Shown: positions 33,249 through 42,071, numbered from the stretch's first letter. The stretch is DNA of 48,385 bases from Paenibacillus foliorum (GCF_013141765.1 NZ_WHOD01000051.1:1-48385); one strand, 5' to 3'. Notes: a model not told the origin generated them from the letters alone. Numbers and translations are program-made.

Positions 33249-34451
33249 ATGAAAAAGAAGCTGCTTGCCCTGCTTATCTGCTCTGCTATTACTCTATCCA
33301 CCGTTCCCTATCATGCTTTGGCCTATACGGTCGACGTACAAAAAGTTAAGATTGTCCAATCCGTTAACTTCCGCGCTGAGCCCTCAACATCAGGAGCACG
33401 CATACGCTACTTACAGCCAGGTGAGCTGCTTGATATTGTCAGCACTCCGAGCAGTAATTGGCTGCAAGTAAGAGATTCCAAAGGAACCGTAGGCTATGTC
33501 TCATCATCTCCCACCTACATACAATTGACAACCGTAAACGTAACCCCAGAACCAAATGGAGAAATTCTAAGCTCGGTTTCCTTTCGTACAGGACCTTCAA
33601 CCGATGCATCTCGCATCCGTTTTCTACAGAAGGGCGAACCCGTCTGGGTACTTGAAAAAGTAAACAGCTACTGGTACAAAGTTGGTGACAAAAATAATGT
33701 GATCGGCTATGTCAGCACAGGCTCCCAATATATCGCCACCACCTATGGAGTGATAGAAGAGCCAATAGAAGACTTGTTCCCGTCACCTCCTAATGCAACA
33801 ATCGTCAGCTCCGTTTCCTTCCGAACAGGACCTGATACGAATGCAGGCCGAATCCGTTATCTGCCGAAAGGTGAAGAGGTGCTTGTACTCGATAAGCCCA
33901 ATGAATACTGGTACAACATTCAAGACAAAAATGGCGTCTCCGGGTTCGTCAGCACTAGCAGTAAATACATTACAACTACTTACGTGGAGCCCTATAAGCA
34001 AATGAATCCGACTGTTGCCGCTCAAAAGGCCATTGATGCAGGGATGAAATATTTGGGCACGCCTTATGAATTCGGCTCCAGCCGCAGTGACACCTCAACC
34101 TTCGATTGCTCCGACTTTGTTCGGCAATCCTATTTGGATGGCATCGGACAGCTGCTTCCTGGAGACTCCCGAAGCCAATCCGCTTATGTAAAAGCTGTAG
34201 GCAAGACTAGCTCCGATTGGAATAAATTAAAGAAGGGTGATCTGCTGTTCTTTATGTCTTATAAAGGTTACTCAGCGTCCAGCTACAGCGGGATCAACAA
34301 ATCCACAGAAACCGTCACCCATGTAGGCATCTATTTAGGGGATGGTAAAATGCTTCACACGTACTCACAAGAATCCGGCGGTGTCCGTGTCGACTCCATA
34401 GCCGGCACACAGTGGGAGCTCCGTTTCCTTCACGGCGGCTCCACTTATTAA
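33249..34451 (+). CDS. Secreted NlpC/P60 endopeptidase with three SH3 domains
   Basis: Cell-wall hydrolase of 400 aa. The signal peptide covers residues 1-25 (LLALLICSAITLSTVPYHAL, cleavage near LAY). Three bacterial SH3 (SH3_3) repeats follow at about 32-92, 97-157 and 178-240, with the pattern SVSFRTGPSTDASRIRFLQK. The NlpC/P60 domain covers about 255-400: catalytic Cys in FDCSDFVRQSY, His in VTHVGIYLG and a third polar residue in MLHTYSQE, forming the Cys-His-His type triad. Such enzymes cut the D-gamma-Glu to diamino acid bond in peptidoglycan. GGAGG lies 9 nt upstream. No partner genes in the operon. The SH3 domains should hold it to the wall. Confidence 0.93.
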   Translation: MKKKLLALLICSAITLSTVPYHALAYTVDVQKVKIVQSVNFRAEPSTSGARIRYLQPGELLDIVSTPSSNWLQVRDSKGTVGYVSSSPTYIQLTTVNVTPEPNGEILSSVSFRTGPSTDASRIRFLQKGEPVWVLEKVNSYWYKVGDKNNVIGYVSTGSQYIATTYGVIEEPIEDLFPSPPNATIVSSVSFRTGPDTNAGRIRYLPKGEEVLVLDKPNEYWYNIQDKNGVSGFVSTSSKYITTTYVEPYKQMNPTVAAQKAIDAGMKYLGTPYEFGSSRSDTSTFDCSDFVRQSYLDGIGQLLPGDSRSQSAYVKAVGKTSSDWNKLKKGDLLFFMSYKGYSASSYSGINKSTETVTHVGIYLGDGKMLHTYSQESGGVRVDSIAGTQWELRFLHGGSTY

Positions 34452-34523
34452 TTAAACTCTTTTAATTTTCTCTTTTGGTTTTCTTGTGGTTCTCTCTTGG
34501 ATCTAGCCCCTGCTCTTAAATGT

Positions 34524-34577
34524 CGAGGCTCGATTTAGAGCCTCGCATCCCTCTACTCCCCACACTTAAAGGGGAGT
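34524..34577. other. Two consecutive hairpins after the NlpC/P60 gene
   Basis: CGAGGCTC/GAGCCTCG (34524-34545) and ACTCCCC/GGGGAGT (34555-34577) are perfect stems. Neither is followed by a T-run, so they are not classic terminators. With the 160-bp inverted repeat that follows, they make a highly structured stretch of about 230 bp. Confidence 0.6.
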
Positions 34578-34596
34578 GGTCTTGGTCTTAGTCCGC

Positions 34597-34756
34597 TGAT
34601 CGATCAGCCGGGCGAAGGGCTCAGTGAGTTTCGGAGAAACGGAGTGGTCGCCTTTGTCCATTTGTTGTTACCTTGGTTTCATACTAATGAAAACAACAAA
34701 TGGACAACAGCGATCGGAGAAACTTACTGAAGCCCGCAGCCCGGCTATTTCGATCA
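34597..34756. repeat. 160-bp imperfect inverted repeat, MITE-like
   Basis: The core arms GTCCATTTGTTGTT (34656-34669) and AACAACAAATGGAC (34692-34705) pair perfectly. Outward, GGGCTCAGTGAGTTTC pairs with GAAACTTACTGAAGCCC, and TGATCGATCAGCCGGGC pairs with GCCCGGCTATTTCGATCA, with small bulges. The arms total about 65 bases each, with a 22-bp loop. No protein is encoded with confidence. The rest of 34452-34861 is free of genes. Confidence 0.75.
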
Positions 34757-34861
34757 ACAAGTCAGCCATCCGCCCGTTTAACCCCTCTACAGGCATAAGT
34801 CCAATCAGCTTTAACCCTCTCCACATATAGTATGATATGCCTTCTGAAAGGGGGATTTACA

Positions 34862-34951
34862 ATGAGCTGTGTTGGCGGATTCCATACATCTACAGGTGTG
34901 ATCCTTGTATTATTTATCTTGTTAGTTATCGTTTCTCGTGCTTTCATCTAA
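34862..34951 (+). CDS. YjcZ-family sporulation peptide
   Basis: Peptide of 29 aa: a short Gly-containing head (MSCVGGFHTSTG) followed by one hydrophobic helix (VILVLFILLVIVSRAFI). This matches the YjcZ/YtxC-like group of tiny sporulation proteins of Bacillales (pattern GGF..ALIVVLFILLIIVG.AF). They are thought to be small hydrophobic spore or mother-cell proteins with no known biochemical activity. AAAGGGGG lies 7 nt before the ATG, and a strong terminator follows 22 bp after the stop. Confidence 0.8.
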   Translation: MSCVGGFHTSTGVILVLFILLVIVSRAFI

Positions 34952-34972
34952 TTGGTATCCTGTTCAACTAAC

Positions 34973-35014
34973 AAAAACCCCCGGTCAAGCGTATTCGCTT
35001 AACGGGGGGTTTTT
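34973..35014. terminator. Bidirectional terminator between the YjcZ peptide gene and moeA
   Basis: AAAAACCCCCGG and a matching GGGGGGTTTTT form a long stem, with the inner AAGCG/CGCTT pair closing a TATT loop and T-runs on both strands. It ends the peptide gene on plus and moeA on minus. Confidence 0.88.
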
Positions 35015-35026
35015 CCATTTCTCACT

Positions 35027-36274
35027 TTAATGCTCCGGCTCCTTCAGTAAAATAACGCGAACCGATTCTCCCTCAGCTGCTCCTCTGCCCCCTGCTGGAA
35101 TGCAGATAAGGCAGTCAGCATCCTTTATTGATACCATGACACTCGATTTATCTTTACCGGCAGGCTTTACGAAAACCTTACCATCGTTTATAGAAACCTT
35201 ACCTCTTACATAGCGAGGATAAGCGGAGCCTTTGGAATAATCCGTCTGCAGACACCCGCTAATTTCCTTATGGATCATAGCTGAGTAACCGAGTAGAGCC
35301 CGCATATAAGGACGGACGAACAGCTCAAACCCGACATAACTAGCCCCTGGATTGCCTGATAAGGCGAATAGCAGCTTATTCCTCCATATGCCGACAGAAG
35401 TAGGACTGCCAGGCCGCATAGCCACTTTGTTAAACAGCAGCCGGCCATCCCATCGCTCAAACAGATCTACCAACACATCCTTATCACCGACAGAAACACC
35501 GCCTGTGGTTATGATGAAGTCTACCTGCTCCATTATATTCAGCAGCGCTGCCTCTACATACTCAGGCTCATCCGGCAACACCGGCATTATGAGCGGAATA
35601 CCACCAGCCTCTTGAACCTGACAGGCCAACATATAGCTGTTGCTGTTGCGAATTTTCCCATTCTCCAGTGGTCGTCCGACCTCTAACAGCTCCGACCCGG
35701 TGGAAAATATGGCAACCCGCGGCTTTCGAAACACCCGCACCCTCTCATATCCAAAGGTAGCAAGCAGCGCAGCTTCTCCCGGGCCTATCAACCGGCCCGA
35801 CTGCAGCAGCAGTTCATTTTCCTGCATCTCATGACCTATGGGAGTAATATTCTCTCCCTTATCCATACGCTTGCGAATACATACTTCCCTAGCTGAAGCT
35901 TCGGTCATTTCCAACATAATGACAGCGTTAGCAGCAGCTGGAACAACTGCTCCCGTCATAATACGCGCTGCTTGTCCCCGCTCCACCTGCATGGCAGGAA
36001 TCACCCCGCATGGTATCGTTTCGGTTACCTCCAAAGTAACTGCATGATCAGGCGATGCTAGATGGCTGTCCTCTGCATGAATTGCATAGCCATCGACTCC
36101 AGAACGGCGAAAATGAGGAACTGGATGACTTGAGCATACCGGCTCCGCTAACCTTCGCCCAAAGCTTTCCTCAAGCGGTACTTCCTCTGGCTCTTGGAGA
36201 CGCACATGATGAAGGACCGCTTGTTGCGCGTCCTCTACCTTAACCAGCTTACGCTGAAATCTATAACCCGACAC
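35027..36274 (-). CDS. moeA: Molybdopterin molybdenumtransferase
   Basis: Inserts molybdenum into adenylylated molybdopterin. The 415-aa protein has the MoeA domain order: domains I/II with HPVPHFRRSGVDGYAI (about 50) and IMTGAVVPAAANAV (about 108), the catalytic MoCF_biosynth domain (about 180-325) with IFSTGSELLE, the TTGGVSVGDKD loop and SGNPGASYVGFELF, then domain IV. GTG 36274 follows GGGGG by 10 nt. It lies 6 bp after the moaA stop codon, so the two form one unit with moaA first; the Shine-Dalgarno lies in the end of moaA. Confidence 0.94.
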   Translation of the reverse strand: MSGYRFQRKLVKVEDAQQAVLHHVRLQEPEEVPLEESFGRRLAEPVCSSHPVPHFRRSGVDGYAIHAEDSHLASPDHAVTLEVTETIPCGVIPAMQVERGQAARIMTGAVVPAAANAVIMLEMTEASAREVCIRKRMDKGENITPIGHEMQENELLLQSGRLIGPGEAALLATFGYERVRVFRKPRVAIFSTGSELLEVGRPLENGKIRNSNSYMLACQVQEAGGIPLIMPVLPDEPEYVEAALLNIMEQVDFIITTGGVSVGDKDVLVDLFERWDGRLLFNKVAMRPGSPTSVGIWRNKLLFALSGNPGASYVGFELFVRPYMRALLGYSAMIHKEISGCLQTDYSKGSAYPRYVRGKVSINDGKVFVKPAGKDKSSVMVSIKDADCLICIPAGGRGAAEGESVRVILLKEPEH

Positions 36275-36280
36275 GTTGCT

Positions 36281-37285
36281 TTATCCCCCGATCTGTGACA
36301 TTCTCCGCAGTGTGGGCATATGGCTTTGCTGCTCACTGAGCAATGCTTTGGCCATTTCATGGCTCTCTGGTTTAACGTCCAGCGCTTTAAGAAACAAATC
36401 GGCCAATGCCTGATCATTGCCGATATAAGTCCTCACATTAAACTCATCCGACCAATAAAGACACGGCTTAATGTTCCCATCCGCTGTCAATCGAAGGCGA
36501 TTACAGGTTTGGCAAAAGTGGTCACTGACAGGATGAATCAGCCCAAATGAGCCAAGTGCTCCTTCAATCCGGAAATTTTTCGATGGGCCGTTGCCATAAA
36601 CCTCTCCTGATGGATTCACCGACCAGCTGCGCTCCACACAACGGTCCATTACCGTACTTAATGGCACATATTTGCTTTTCCAACTAGCATCATCATGACC
36701 GATTGGCATATATTCGATAAACCGCACCTGAACCTTACGGTCAATAGTCATTTGTAAGAAATCATCGATCTCATCATCATTAACGCCCTTCATCAGCACC
36801 ACATTAAGCTTGATCGGATCTAACCCGACACGATATGCTGCTTCTATACTATCCAGAACCCGTTTAATGTCTCCGCCTCGCGTGATGAGTGAGAAGCGGT
36901 CAGCACGCAGGGAATCCAAGCTAATATTAATCCGAGTCAATCCGGCTGCACGCAGCTTTTCAGCACGCCCAGCAAAATATATTCCGTTCGTTGTCAAAGC
37001 TATATCTTCAATACCCGGAATGGAGGATAATCGACCTATCAATTGTTCCAAGTTTTTTCTCACGAGTGGCTCACCGCCGGTAATACGCAGCTTACGAACT
37101 CCAAGCCCTGCTAATACTCGCACTACTTCATAGATCTCATCGAAGCTTAGCATGTTCTCCTCAGGCTCGAACTCCATACCTTCTTCAGGCATGCAGTAAA
37201 CACAGCGCAGGTTGCAGCGATCTGTGACGGATATCCTCAAATAATCATGAACTCTTCCGTATCGATCCGTTAATATGGCTGACAT
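36281..37285 (-). CDS. moaA: GTP 3',8-cyclase
   Basis: Radical SAM enzyme for the first step of molybdenum cofactor synthesis, acting with MoaC on GTP. The 334-aa protein has the N-terminal [4Fe-4S] motif in [14 protein letters not shown] (C-x3-C-x2-C, about residues 24-32), TGGEPLVR (SAM binding) and the C-terminal second cluster C-x2-C-x13-C in [19 protein letters not shown]. The C-terminus ends in QIGG, the GG tail needed for activity. ATG 37285 follows GGAGGTG by 6 nt; a TTG at 37312 is less likely. moaC, moaD, moaE and moaB are not in this window. Confidence 0.95.
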   Translation of the reverse strand: MSAILTDRYGRVHDYLRISVTDRCNLRCVYCMPEEGMEFEPEENMLSFDEIYEVVRVLAGLGVRKLRITGGEPLVRKNLEQLIGRLSSIPGIEDIALTTNGIYFAGRAEKLRAAGLTRINISLDSLRADRFSLITRGGDIKRVLDSIEAAYRVGLDPIKLNVVLMKGVNDDEIDDFLQMTIDRKVQVRFIEYMPIGHDDASWKSKYVPLSTVMDRCVERSWSVNPSGEVYGNGPSKNFRIEGALGSFGLIHPVSDHFCQTCNRLRLTADGNIKPCLYWSDEFNVRTYIGNDQALADLFLKALDVKPESHEMAKALLSEQQSHMPTLRRMSQIGG

Positions 37286-37469
37286 AACCGACACCTCCGA
37301 TTCCCTGTTCAATCGCTTCTAGTTTGTTTTGCAGCAATCACACATTGAGATCTCTCTATTATTTCATACTTCACTGAAAAAAAATAGGTGCATGTCAACA
37401 TTCCTCACATAAAATTTTGAAGATGTTCTGTTCAAAATTCAGAGAAATTAATTTTCTTCAAATCGAAAC

Positions 37470-38102
37470 TTACGATCGCTCCAATCTATTGAACTCCTCG
37501 GGAGTATTCACATTTTCAGCGAAGTTCAATGGTACGCCCTTTTCCATGAAAAATGAATCCTCAGCCTTAATATATTCCAAACGCTCCAACAGTCCCATCA
37601 CCCTGTACTGCTCTGCAGCCAGTAGTTCATCAATTGCACTTTGACATCTTCTATGGTAGATAGCATGAAGTGGCTGTAGTCTGCTCTTAAGCTGAGGTAT
37701 CGCAGCATCATAACCTTCTTCGCCACGGCTTCGCCTCAGCTTCAGCAGCATCTCAGCGGCGACGGAGGAAATGAATGGCATATCGCATGCAACCACCCAT
37801 AGTTCATCATAATAGGCGGCTGCCATTGCCGCTTGCACCCCCGCCAGTGGCCCATTCCCTGGCTGATGATCGCGGATAATACGCACATTTGCCTGAGACC
37901 ATGATAGCTGTTGTTCAAACATAGCGGGTTCATTAGTGATAATAAGAATTTCATTGCAAATTGTGCTCAGCACAGCCAACTGTCGTTCTATGAACAACTC
38001 CCCATTTATGCTTAGCAATGCCTTCATCTTACCGCCCATTCTCCGATTGCTACCGCCGGCTAATATTACACCAGTGATCGGCGGGCCCCCCCTATAATCC
38101 AC
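37470..38102 (-). CDS. mobA: Molybdenum cofactor guanylyltransferase
   Basis: Adds GMP to molybdopterin cofactor to give the guanine dinucleotide form. The 210-aa protein carries the nucleotidyltransferase signature GVILAGGSNRRMGGKMKALL (about 9-28), followed by the family-typical DHQPGNGPLAGVQAAM (about 95) and WVVACDMPFIS (about 118, metal-binding Asp). GTG 38102 is placed 7 nt after GGAGG; a TTG at 38105 is also possible. It is co-directional with moaA and the MOSC gene. Since sulfite-oxidase-type enzymes use cofactor without nucleotide, the gene implies another enzyme, such as a nitrate reductase or formate dehydrogenase, elsewhere in the genome. Confidence 0.92.
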   Translation of the reverse strand: MDYRGGPPITGVILAGGSNRRMGGKMKALLSINGELFIERQLAVLSTICNEILIITNEPAMFEQQLSWSQANVRIIRDHQPGNGPLAGVQAAMAAAYYDELWVVACDMPFISSVAAEMLLKLRRSRGEEGYDAAIPQLKSRLQPLHAIYHRRCQSAIDELLAAEQYRVMGLLERLEYIKAEDSFFMEKGVPLNFAENVNTPEEFNRLERS

Positions 38103-38132
38103 CAAGTTACCTCCATTCGTCGTTAACGCCTT

Positions 38133-38771
38133 TTACTCGCTCTTTAATCGTTTCTCGAACGACTTTCTCCAGCTATCCGCCAAAGCTTCTACAGCAAGTA
38201 AGGTGTGAATGCCTGCTAGATCTGTTTTATCATGATACTTCAGTCTATTAGCTTCCGCAGCGGTAATCGCCAAAGCATGACGCTCAATCAACCGAATATC
38301 ATCTCCTGCTGAAACGGTCCCTTCCTTCAGTACACGGAAATAGTAGCCGGTAAAGCCAGTATCCTGCACTTGCTCTGGTAGCTCCGGCATCTTGTGCTTC
38401 CATCCCAGCTTAAAACATGGCTGCCGTGGCTGACTGACTTGAACAACCGCTTCCCCAACCGCAAATATATCCCCAATATGGATATCCGACTCCAATAGCC
38501 CAGTAACTGTAAAGTTTTCGCCAAACGCTCCGTAGGAAAGCTTGCGCTGCAGCTTATCTTCCCAATACGAATAATGCTCTTCACAATACACACAGACCGC
38601 TTTATCCTCTCCGCCGTGGTTGATCATATCTCCCTGCCCATCGCCTTCCAGTTGAGAGAATGACAACATCAAACTTCTGTTTACAGGCTCTTTAAAAATT
38701 CCGGTCTCCAGAAGCTTTCCTTTGTAATCTATCGTAACTGGCATACTGATATTGAGTGAAATCAAATTCAA
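38133..38771 (-). CDS. MOSC-domain protein (YiiM-like)
   Basis: Protein of 212 aa with a MOSC domain (about residues 30-165) that carries LEGDGQGDMINHGGEDKAVC and YGAFGENFTVTGL, and the conserved Cys in RQPCFKLGWK. A YiiM-type helical C-terminal extension (about 165-212) follows. MOSC proteins use the molybdenum cofactor or pyridoxal-linked sulfur; YiiM in E. coli reduces N-hydroxylated compounds. The start is a TTG at 38771, 9 nt after AAGGA. It lies 30 bp upstream of mobA, so probably in the same operon, which fits a molybdenum-dependent role. Confidence 0.88.
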   Translation of the reverse strand: MNLISLNISMPVTIDYKGKLLETGIFKEPVNRSLMLSFSQLEGDGQGDMINHGGEDKAVCVYCEEHYSYWEDKLQRKLSYGAFGENFTVTGLLESDIHIGDIFAVGEAVVQVSQPRQPCFKLGWKHKMPELPEQVQDTGFTGYYFRVLKEGTVSAGDDIRLIERHALAITAAEANRLKYHDKTDLAGIHTLLAVEALADSWRKSFEKRLKSE

Positions 38772-38866
38772 AATTTATCGTCCTTTCTTTGGGTTATCGC
38801 CATCTGTAGCACGCTGAATGCTGCACTTCCAATAATTTCGCAGATTTATCAATATGACACCCCCTG

Positions 38867-40183
38867 CTAAGTAAGCCGTTTCCCTGGAACCCACGCATCG
38901 TTATCGTAGCCTCGAACTTCCCAATAACCCATATGCTCTTCTTCTATTAACTCTATCGCTTGCAACCATTTAACTGATTTATAAGCGTACATCTTCGGAA
39001 CGACCAGCCTTACCGGACCACCCAATTGCTGGGGAAGCGGTTTGCCATCCATCAACACTGCAACCATGACATCCTCCAGCCGCGCCTGCTCCAAAGATAA
39101 GCAATCCGTATACACCTTATCACCGGAATACATTTTCGCATACCGAGCCTTGCTCTTTACACCGGCTATTTTGAGCAGCTCCGATAACGGAATGCCTTCC
39201 CAGGTCAAGCTATAAACCGACCACCCAGTTACACAGTGAAAATCACTTACCTGGACCTTACGAGGCAGCTTCAATAGCTCCTCCCAGCTCCACGAAACCG
39301 GCTTATCAACCAAACCGGATATAACGAACTGCCAGTTCTCGCTCGAAAATGACGGAATATCAGTTACCGTATAAATCCTAAACTCACCCTTACCCCCACC
39401 GCCAATAGGAGGATTAGATTCTGCAAGCGCTATAGGTGCTGGAACCATATGGTTGCCATCATTTCCAACCAGCTTCTCCAGCTCATCACCGCCTGTATCC
39501 GAGACCGATTTCATCCAACGGTAAAATGCGGGTCCCACTCCAAATACTAGCACAAGTCCAGCAATCAATCGCAGAAAATTTGCTCGTGAAATAGGGGATT
39601 TTTTCAAGTACTCTACAAAAGCTTGAGGAGCCATCTTCCCTTCAGCTTCGGTCCCTGATGCTGCTGCAATCCGCTTTTCCAATTCCGCAGACGCTTGAGC
39701 TGCTGCTGCCTTTTTCTCTTGAGAACGCATGGCTTTCAACCACCTGCTGCGAGAGATCGAATGATATACAGCATAAGGAATACCAATCCACGTAAACAAA
39801 TCGTGCAGTATCAGCGATATGTTGCTCCAAATGGGAGGAAGGCTGCGAAATTGCCATAAAATAAGCCCCGTTATACTCCAACCAACCAGCAGTCCCAGTA
39901 CAATGATCAAATTCCATCGTTGGCTAAGCTTATTTCTAATTTGCTTCCAGTGCTTGGGTATTAGTGGTACATACAGAGCTATAAGCAGAATTGACACGAA
40001 ACCAATGACAATATGCGCTTGCTTCATAATGACACGAAACGCTCCCAAATCTCCCCGAATTGAAGGGATATAGAGGATAATTCCCGTTACTGTAAGGAGA
40101 ACTATAATCCAAGCATTCCATGCATGCAGCTTAGATAGCTTTTTACCGTACGATTCCTTCAGCCAGCCTCTCCATGAATCCAT
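38867..40183 (-). CDS. Membrane molybdopterin oxidoreductase fused to a cytochrome-b-like domain
   Basis: Protein of 438 aa. The N-terminal half (about 15-135) has four transmembrane helices with candidate haem ligands in MKQAHIVIGF, LILHDLFTWIG and AVYHSISR, as in cytochrome b561-type or ferric-reductase-type domains. A fifth hydrophobic segment lies at about 198-218. The C-terminal half (about 265-425) is a sulfite-oxidase/YedY-like Mo-pterin domain with the molybdenum-ligating Cys in VSDFHCVTGWSVYSL and LGGPVRLVVPKMYAYKSVKW. It may act as a methionine-sulfoxide or sulfur-compound reductase (MsrPQ-like), with both parts in one chain and facing outside. ATG 40183 and GTG 40189 are both possible. 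Next to the Moco genes. Confidence 0.87.
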   Translation of the reverse strand: MDSWRGWLKESYGKKLSKLHAWNAWIIVLLTVTGIILYIPSIRGDLGAFRVIMKQAHIVIGFVSILLIALYVPLIPKHWKQIRNKLSQRWNLIIVLGLLVGWSITGLILWQFRSLPPIWSNISLILHDLFTWIGIPYAVYHSISRSRWLKAMRSQEKKAAAAQASAELEKRIAAASGTEAEGKMAPQAFVEYLKKSPISRANFLRLIAGLVLVFGVGPAFYRWMKSVSDTGGDELEKLVGNDGNHMVPAPIALAESNPPIGGGGKGEFRIYTVTDIPSFSSENWQFVISGLVDKPVSWSWEELLKLPRKVQVSDFHCVTGWSVYSLTWEGIPLSELLKIAGVKSKARYAKMYSGDKVYTDCLSLEQARLEDVMVAVLMDGKPLPQQLGGPVRLVVPKMYAYKSVKWLQAIELIEEEHMGYWEVRGYDNDAWVPGKRLT

Positions 40184-40387
40184 CCTCACACCGCCTCTAC
40201 CCTATTTGTTCTTCTAATTACACAAACGTCTCTATCCTTTAACTCTCACCCGTGTTCGTTCCCTCTTTTATTAAGTATACGTATAAATCAAGCCCTTTGG
40301 TTGCATTCAAATCTTCTTATCACAAAAAAAGTTTTGCAATATCAGAATTACTCAACTCCGCTGAAAACTTATAAATTCTGATATTAT

Positions 40388-40425
40388 AAAAAAAAGCACG
40401 AGGCGTCCTATCGGCAGCCCATGCT
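40388..40425 (-). terminator. Terminator of the ccpN-ppsR operon
   Basis: On the minus strand AGCATGGG pairs with CTCGTGCT (two G-U pairs) and is followed by eight T. It lies about 25 bp past the ppsR stop codon. Confidence 0.7.
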
Positions 40426-40447
40426 CTATCTTATATATAAGAAAGGG

Positions 40448-41248
40448 TCACAAATAACCCATAATGATACCAGCAGTTTCCTCAATCGCTTTATCAGTCA
40501 CATTAATAACAGGACAGCCCACCTGATTCATCAGCTTTTGCGCGTAGTCCAGTTCCTCCATAATCCTTTCCATAGCCGCATACTTAGCACCGAACGGTAA
40601 ACCAACTGCCTTCAACCGTTCCGTTCTAATTTTTAATAGCTTGTCCGGATCCATAGTAAGACCGACAATTCGCGAGCCCGCTAGCAAGAAAAGCTCCTTT
40701 GGCGGCTTCACTTCAGGCACAAGCGGCAGATTCGTTACTTTTAACCCTTTATGGGCCAAAAAAATACTAAGCGGAGTCTTCGATGTCCTAGATACTCCAA
40801 TCAGGACAATTTCAGCTTTCAGCAATGCACTAGTATCACGTCCATCATCACACTTGACCGCAAATTCAATGGCTTCAACACGTTTAAAATAATCCTCATC
40901 CATCTCATGCTGCAGACCAGGCTTACGCTTAGGCGAATCATTGAATGTGTCGATAAATGCCTGCATCATAGGCCCCATGATGTCCACAGCCCGAACTCCC
41001 AAACGAATTGCTTCCTCACGCATCATTTCGCGAAGCTCCGGCTGAACAAGCGTATAAGCAACAAAGCCGCCACGACTCGCAGCTGATTCCATGATTGTTC
41101 GAATTTCATCTTCGTGCTTAATATGACCGATACGCTTTGTTTTCACCTGATGTGCGTCAAATTGCCGGATCGTAGCTTTTACAACCGCCTCGGCAGTTTC
41201 CCCTACGGAATCTGAGCAAATGGTAATCTCATAATGCTGATCTTTCAT
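40448..41248 (-). CDS. ppsR: Pyruvate, phosphate dikinase regulatory-type kinase/phosphorylase
   Basis: Bifunctional serine/threonine kinase and pyrophosphorylase of the DUF299 family (YqfL in B. subtilis), 266 aa. In many bacteria it controls pyruvate phosphate dikinase or PEP synthetase by phosphorylating a threonine. Signature parts are ICSDSVGETAEAVVKA at the start, the P-loop-like LIGVSRTSKTPLSIFLA (about 151-167) and GLTMDPDKLLKIRTERL. GGAG lies 9 nt upstream. It lies 55 bp behind ccpN on the same strand, the arrangement known from B. subtilis, where the product also affects CcpN activity. Confidence 0.93.
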   Translation of the reverse strand: MKDQHYEITICSDSVGETAEAVVKATIRQFDAHQVKTKRIGHIKHEDEIRTIMESAASRGGFVAYTLVQPELREMMREEAIRLGVRAVDIMGPMMQAFIDTFNDSPKRKPGLQHEMDEDYFKRVEAIEFAVKCDDGRDTSALLKAEIVLIGVSRTSKTPLSIFLAHKGLKVTNLPLVPEVKPPKELFLLAGSRIVGLTMDPDKLLKIRTERLKAVGLPFGAKYAAMERIMEELDYAQKLMNQVGCPVINVTDKAIEETAGIIMGYL

Positions 41249-41303
41249 CCGTTCATGCTCCTTCTTTCATGGTTGTTAATTTCGCAAAAAAACGCTGCCG
41301 TGT

Positions 41304-41951
41304 TTAAGGTTCTGTAGCTAACTCTAACAATATTTGTGTCATTGTCGTCTTACTCACGCGCCCTACTACTTCCCAACGGCTGCGGCCTGGACTGGACTCA
41401 CTTTGAGAACGAATAACAACCGGCAAGCTATCTACCTGATGGTGCATCATTTTACGGGCTGCATCTATAACCAATTCCTCGGACTCAACATGAATCACAT
41501 TCGGTTCCCGTGTCATAACCATACTGACAGGCATTGCCGCTGCTGCAGTGTTACCGAGTGTAAATTTCAGCAAATCTTTTCTGGAAATGACACCAGACAA
41601 ACAGCTTTCTTCATCGACTACAATTAAACTTCCTACGTCTTCCATAAAAAGGGACACAACGGCATCATGAACCGAAGATGTTTCCTTGACAATGACTGGC
41701 ATGGATTGAACTTCTTTCACTTTTAACGCCTTAAGTCTGCGGGATGCCTGACTTCCCGATGATATTTCCGAGCCTGGTGTATATCCCACCTTTGGCTTTG
41801 CATCCACATATCCGAGCATAACCAGCAAAGCGAGGTCTGATCGCAGCGTTGGTCTACTTAAACCAAGCATCTCGGCAATCTGCTCTCCGGTGATCGGCGC
41901 ATGCAATTTAACCAGTTCTACAATATGCAATTGACGAGTTGTCAGTTCGAT
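41304..41951 (-). CDS. ccpN: CcpN-type gluconeogenesis repressor with CBS domains, apparent AUC start
   Basis: Repressor of 215 aa. HTH (about 5-60: TTRQLHIVELVKLHAPITGE, then QIAEMLGLSRPTLRSDLALL) followed by two CBS domains (about 80-205; ETSSVHDAVVSLFMEDVGSL and VDSLPVVIR) that bind adenine nucleotides. In B. subtilis CcpN represses gapB and pckA on glycolytic media. Homologues begin with IELxxRQxHIL, so the frame should reach codons 1-7 before the TTG at 41930. The only codon properly spaced (8 nt) behind GGGAGG is ATC at 41949-41951, and no ATG, GTG or TTG exists there in frame. I call an AUC start; the TTG start would lose the first helix and has no ribosome binding site. It is followed by ppsR and faces divergent glpX. 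Confidence 0.9.
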   Translation of the reverse strand: MELTTRQLHIVELVKLHAPITGEQIAEMLGLSRPTLRSDLALLVMLGYVDAKPKVGYTPGSEISSGSQASRRLKALKVKEVQSMPVIVKETSSVHDAVVSLFMEDVGSLIVVDEESCLSGVISRKDLLKFTLGNTAAAAMPVSMVMTREPNVIHVESEELVIDAARKMMHHQVDSLPVVIRSQSESSPGRSRWEVVGRVSKTTMTQILLELATEP

Positions 41952-42049
41952 GACCGAAACCTCCCTGTCACAAATCTTAACTTATTTGTACTCATAACCT
42001 ATATTGTATCAAAAAAAGTGTTTTATTTGTATAAATAATAGGTTACATT

Positions 42050-42071
42050 GATATATGAGGCACTATATATC
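42050..42071. promoter_or_regulatory. Candidate operator between ccpN and glpX
   Basis: GATATAT and ATATATC form a perfect inverted repeat with an 8-bp spacer in the ccpN-glpX intergenic region, 40 bp before the -35 box of glpX. CcpN sites in Bacillus are AT-rich with a TATG core, which fits loosely (TATGAGGCAC). Confidence 0.4.

Noticed and set aside
34624..34830. 68-codon plus-strand frame in the 160-bp inverted repeat
   Set aside because: It is produced by the palindromic DNA; no ribosome binding site and no domain.
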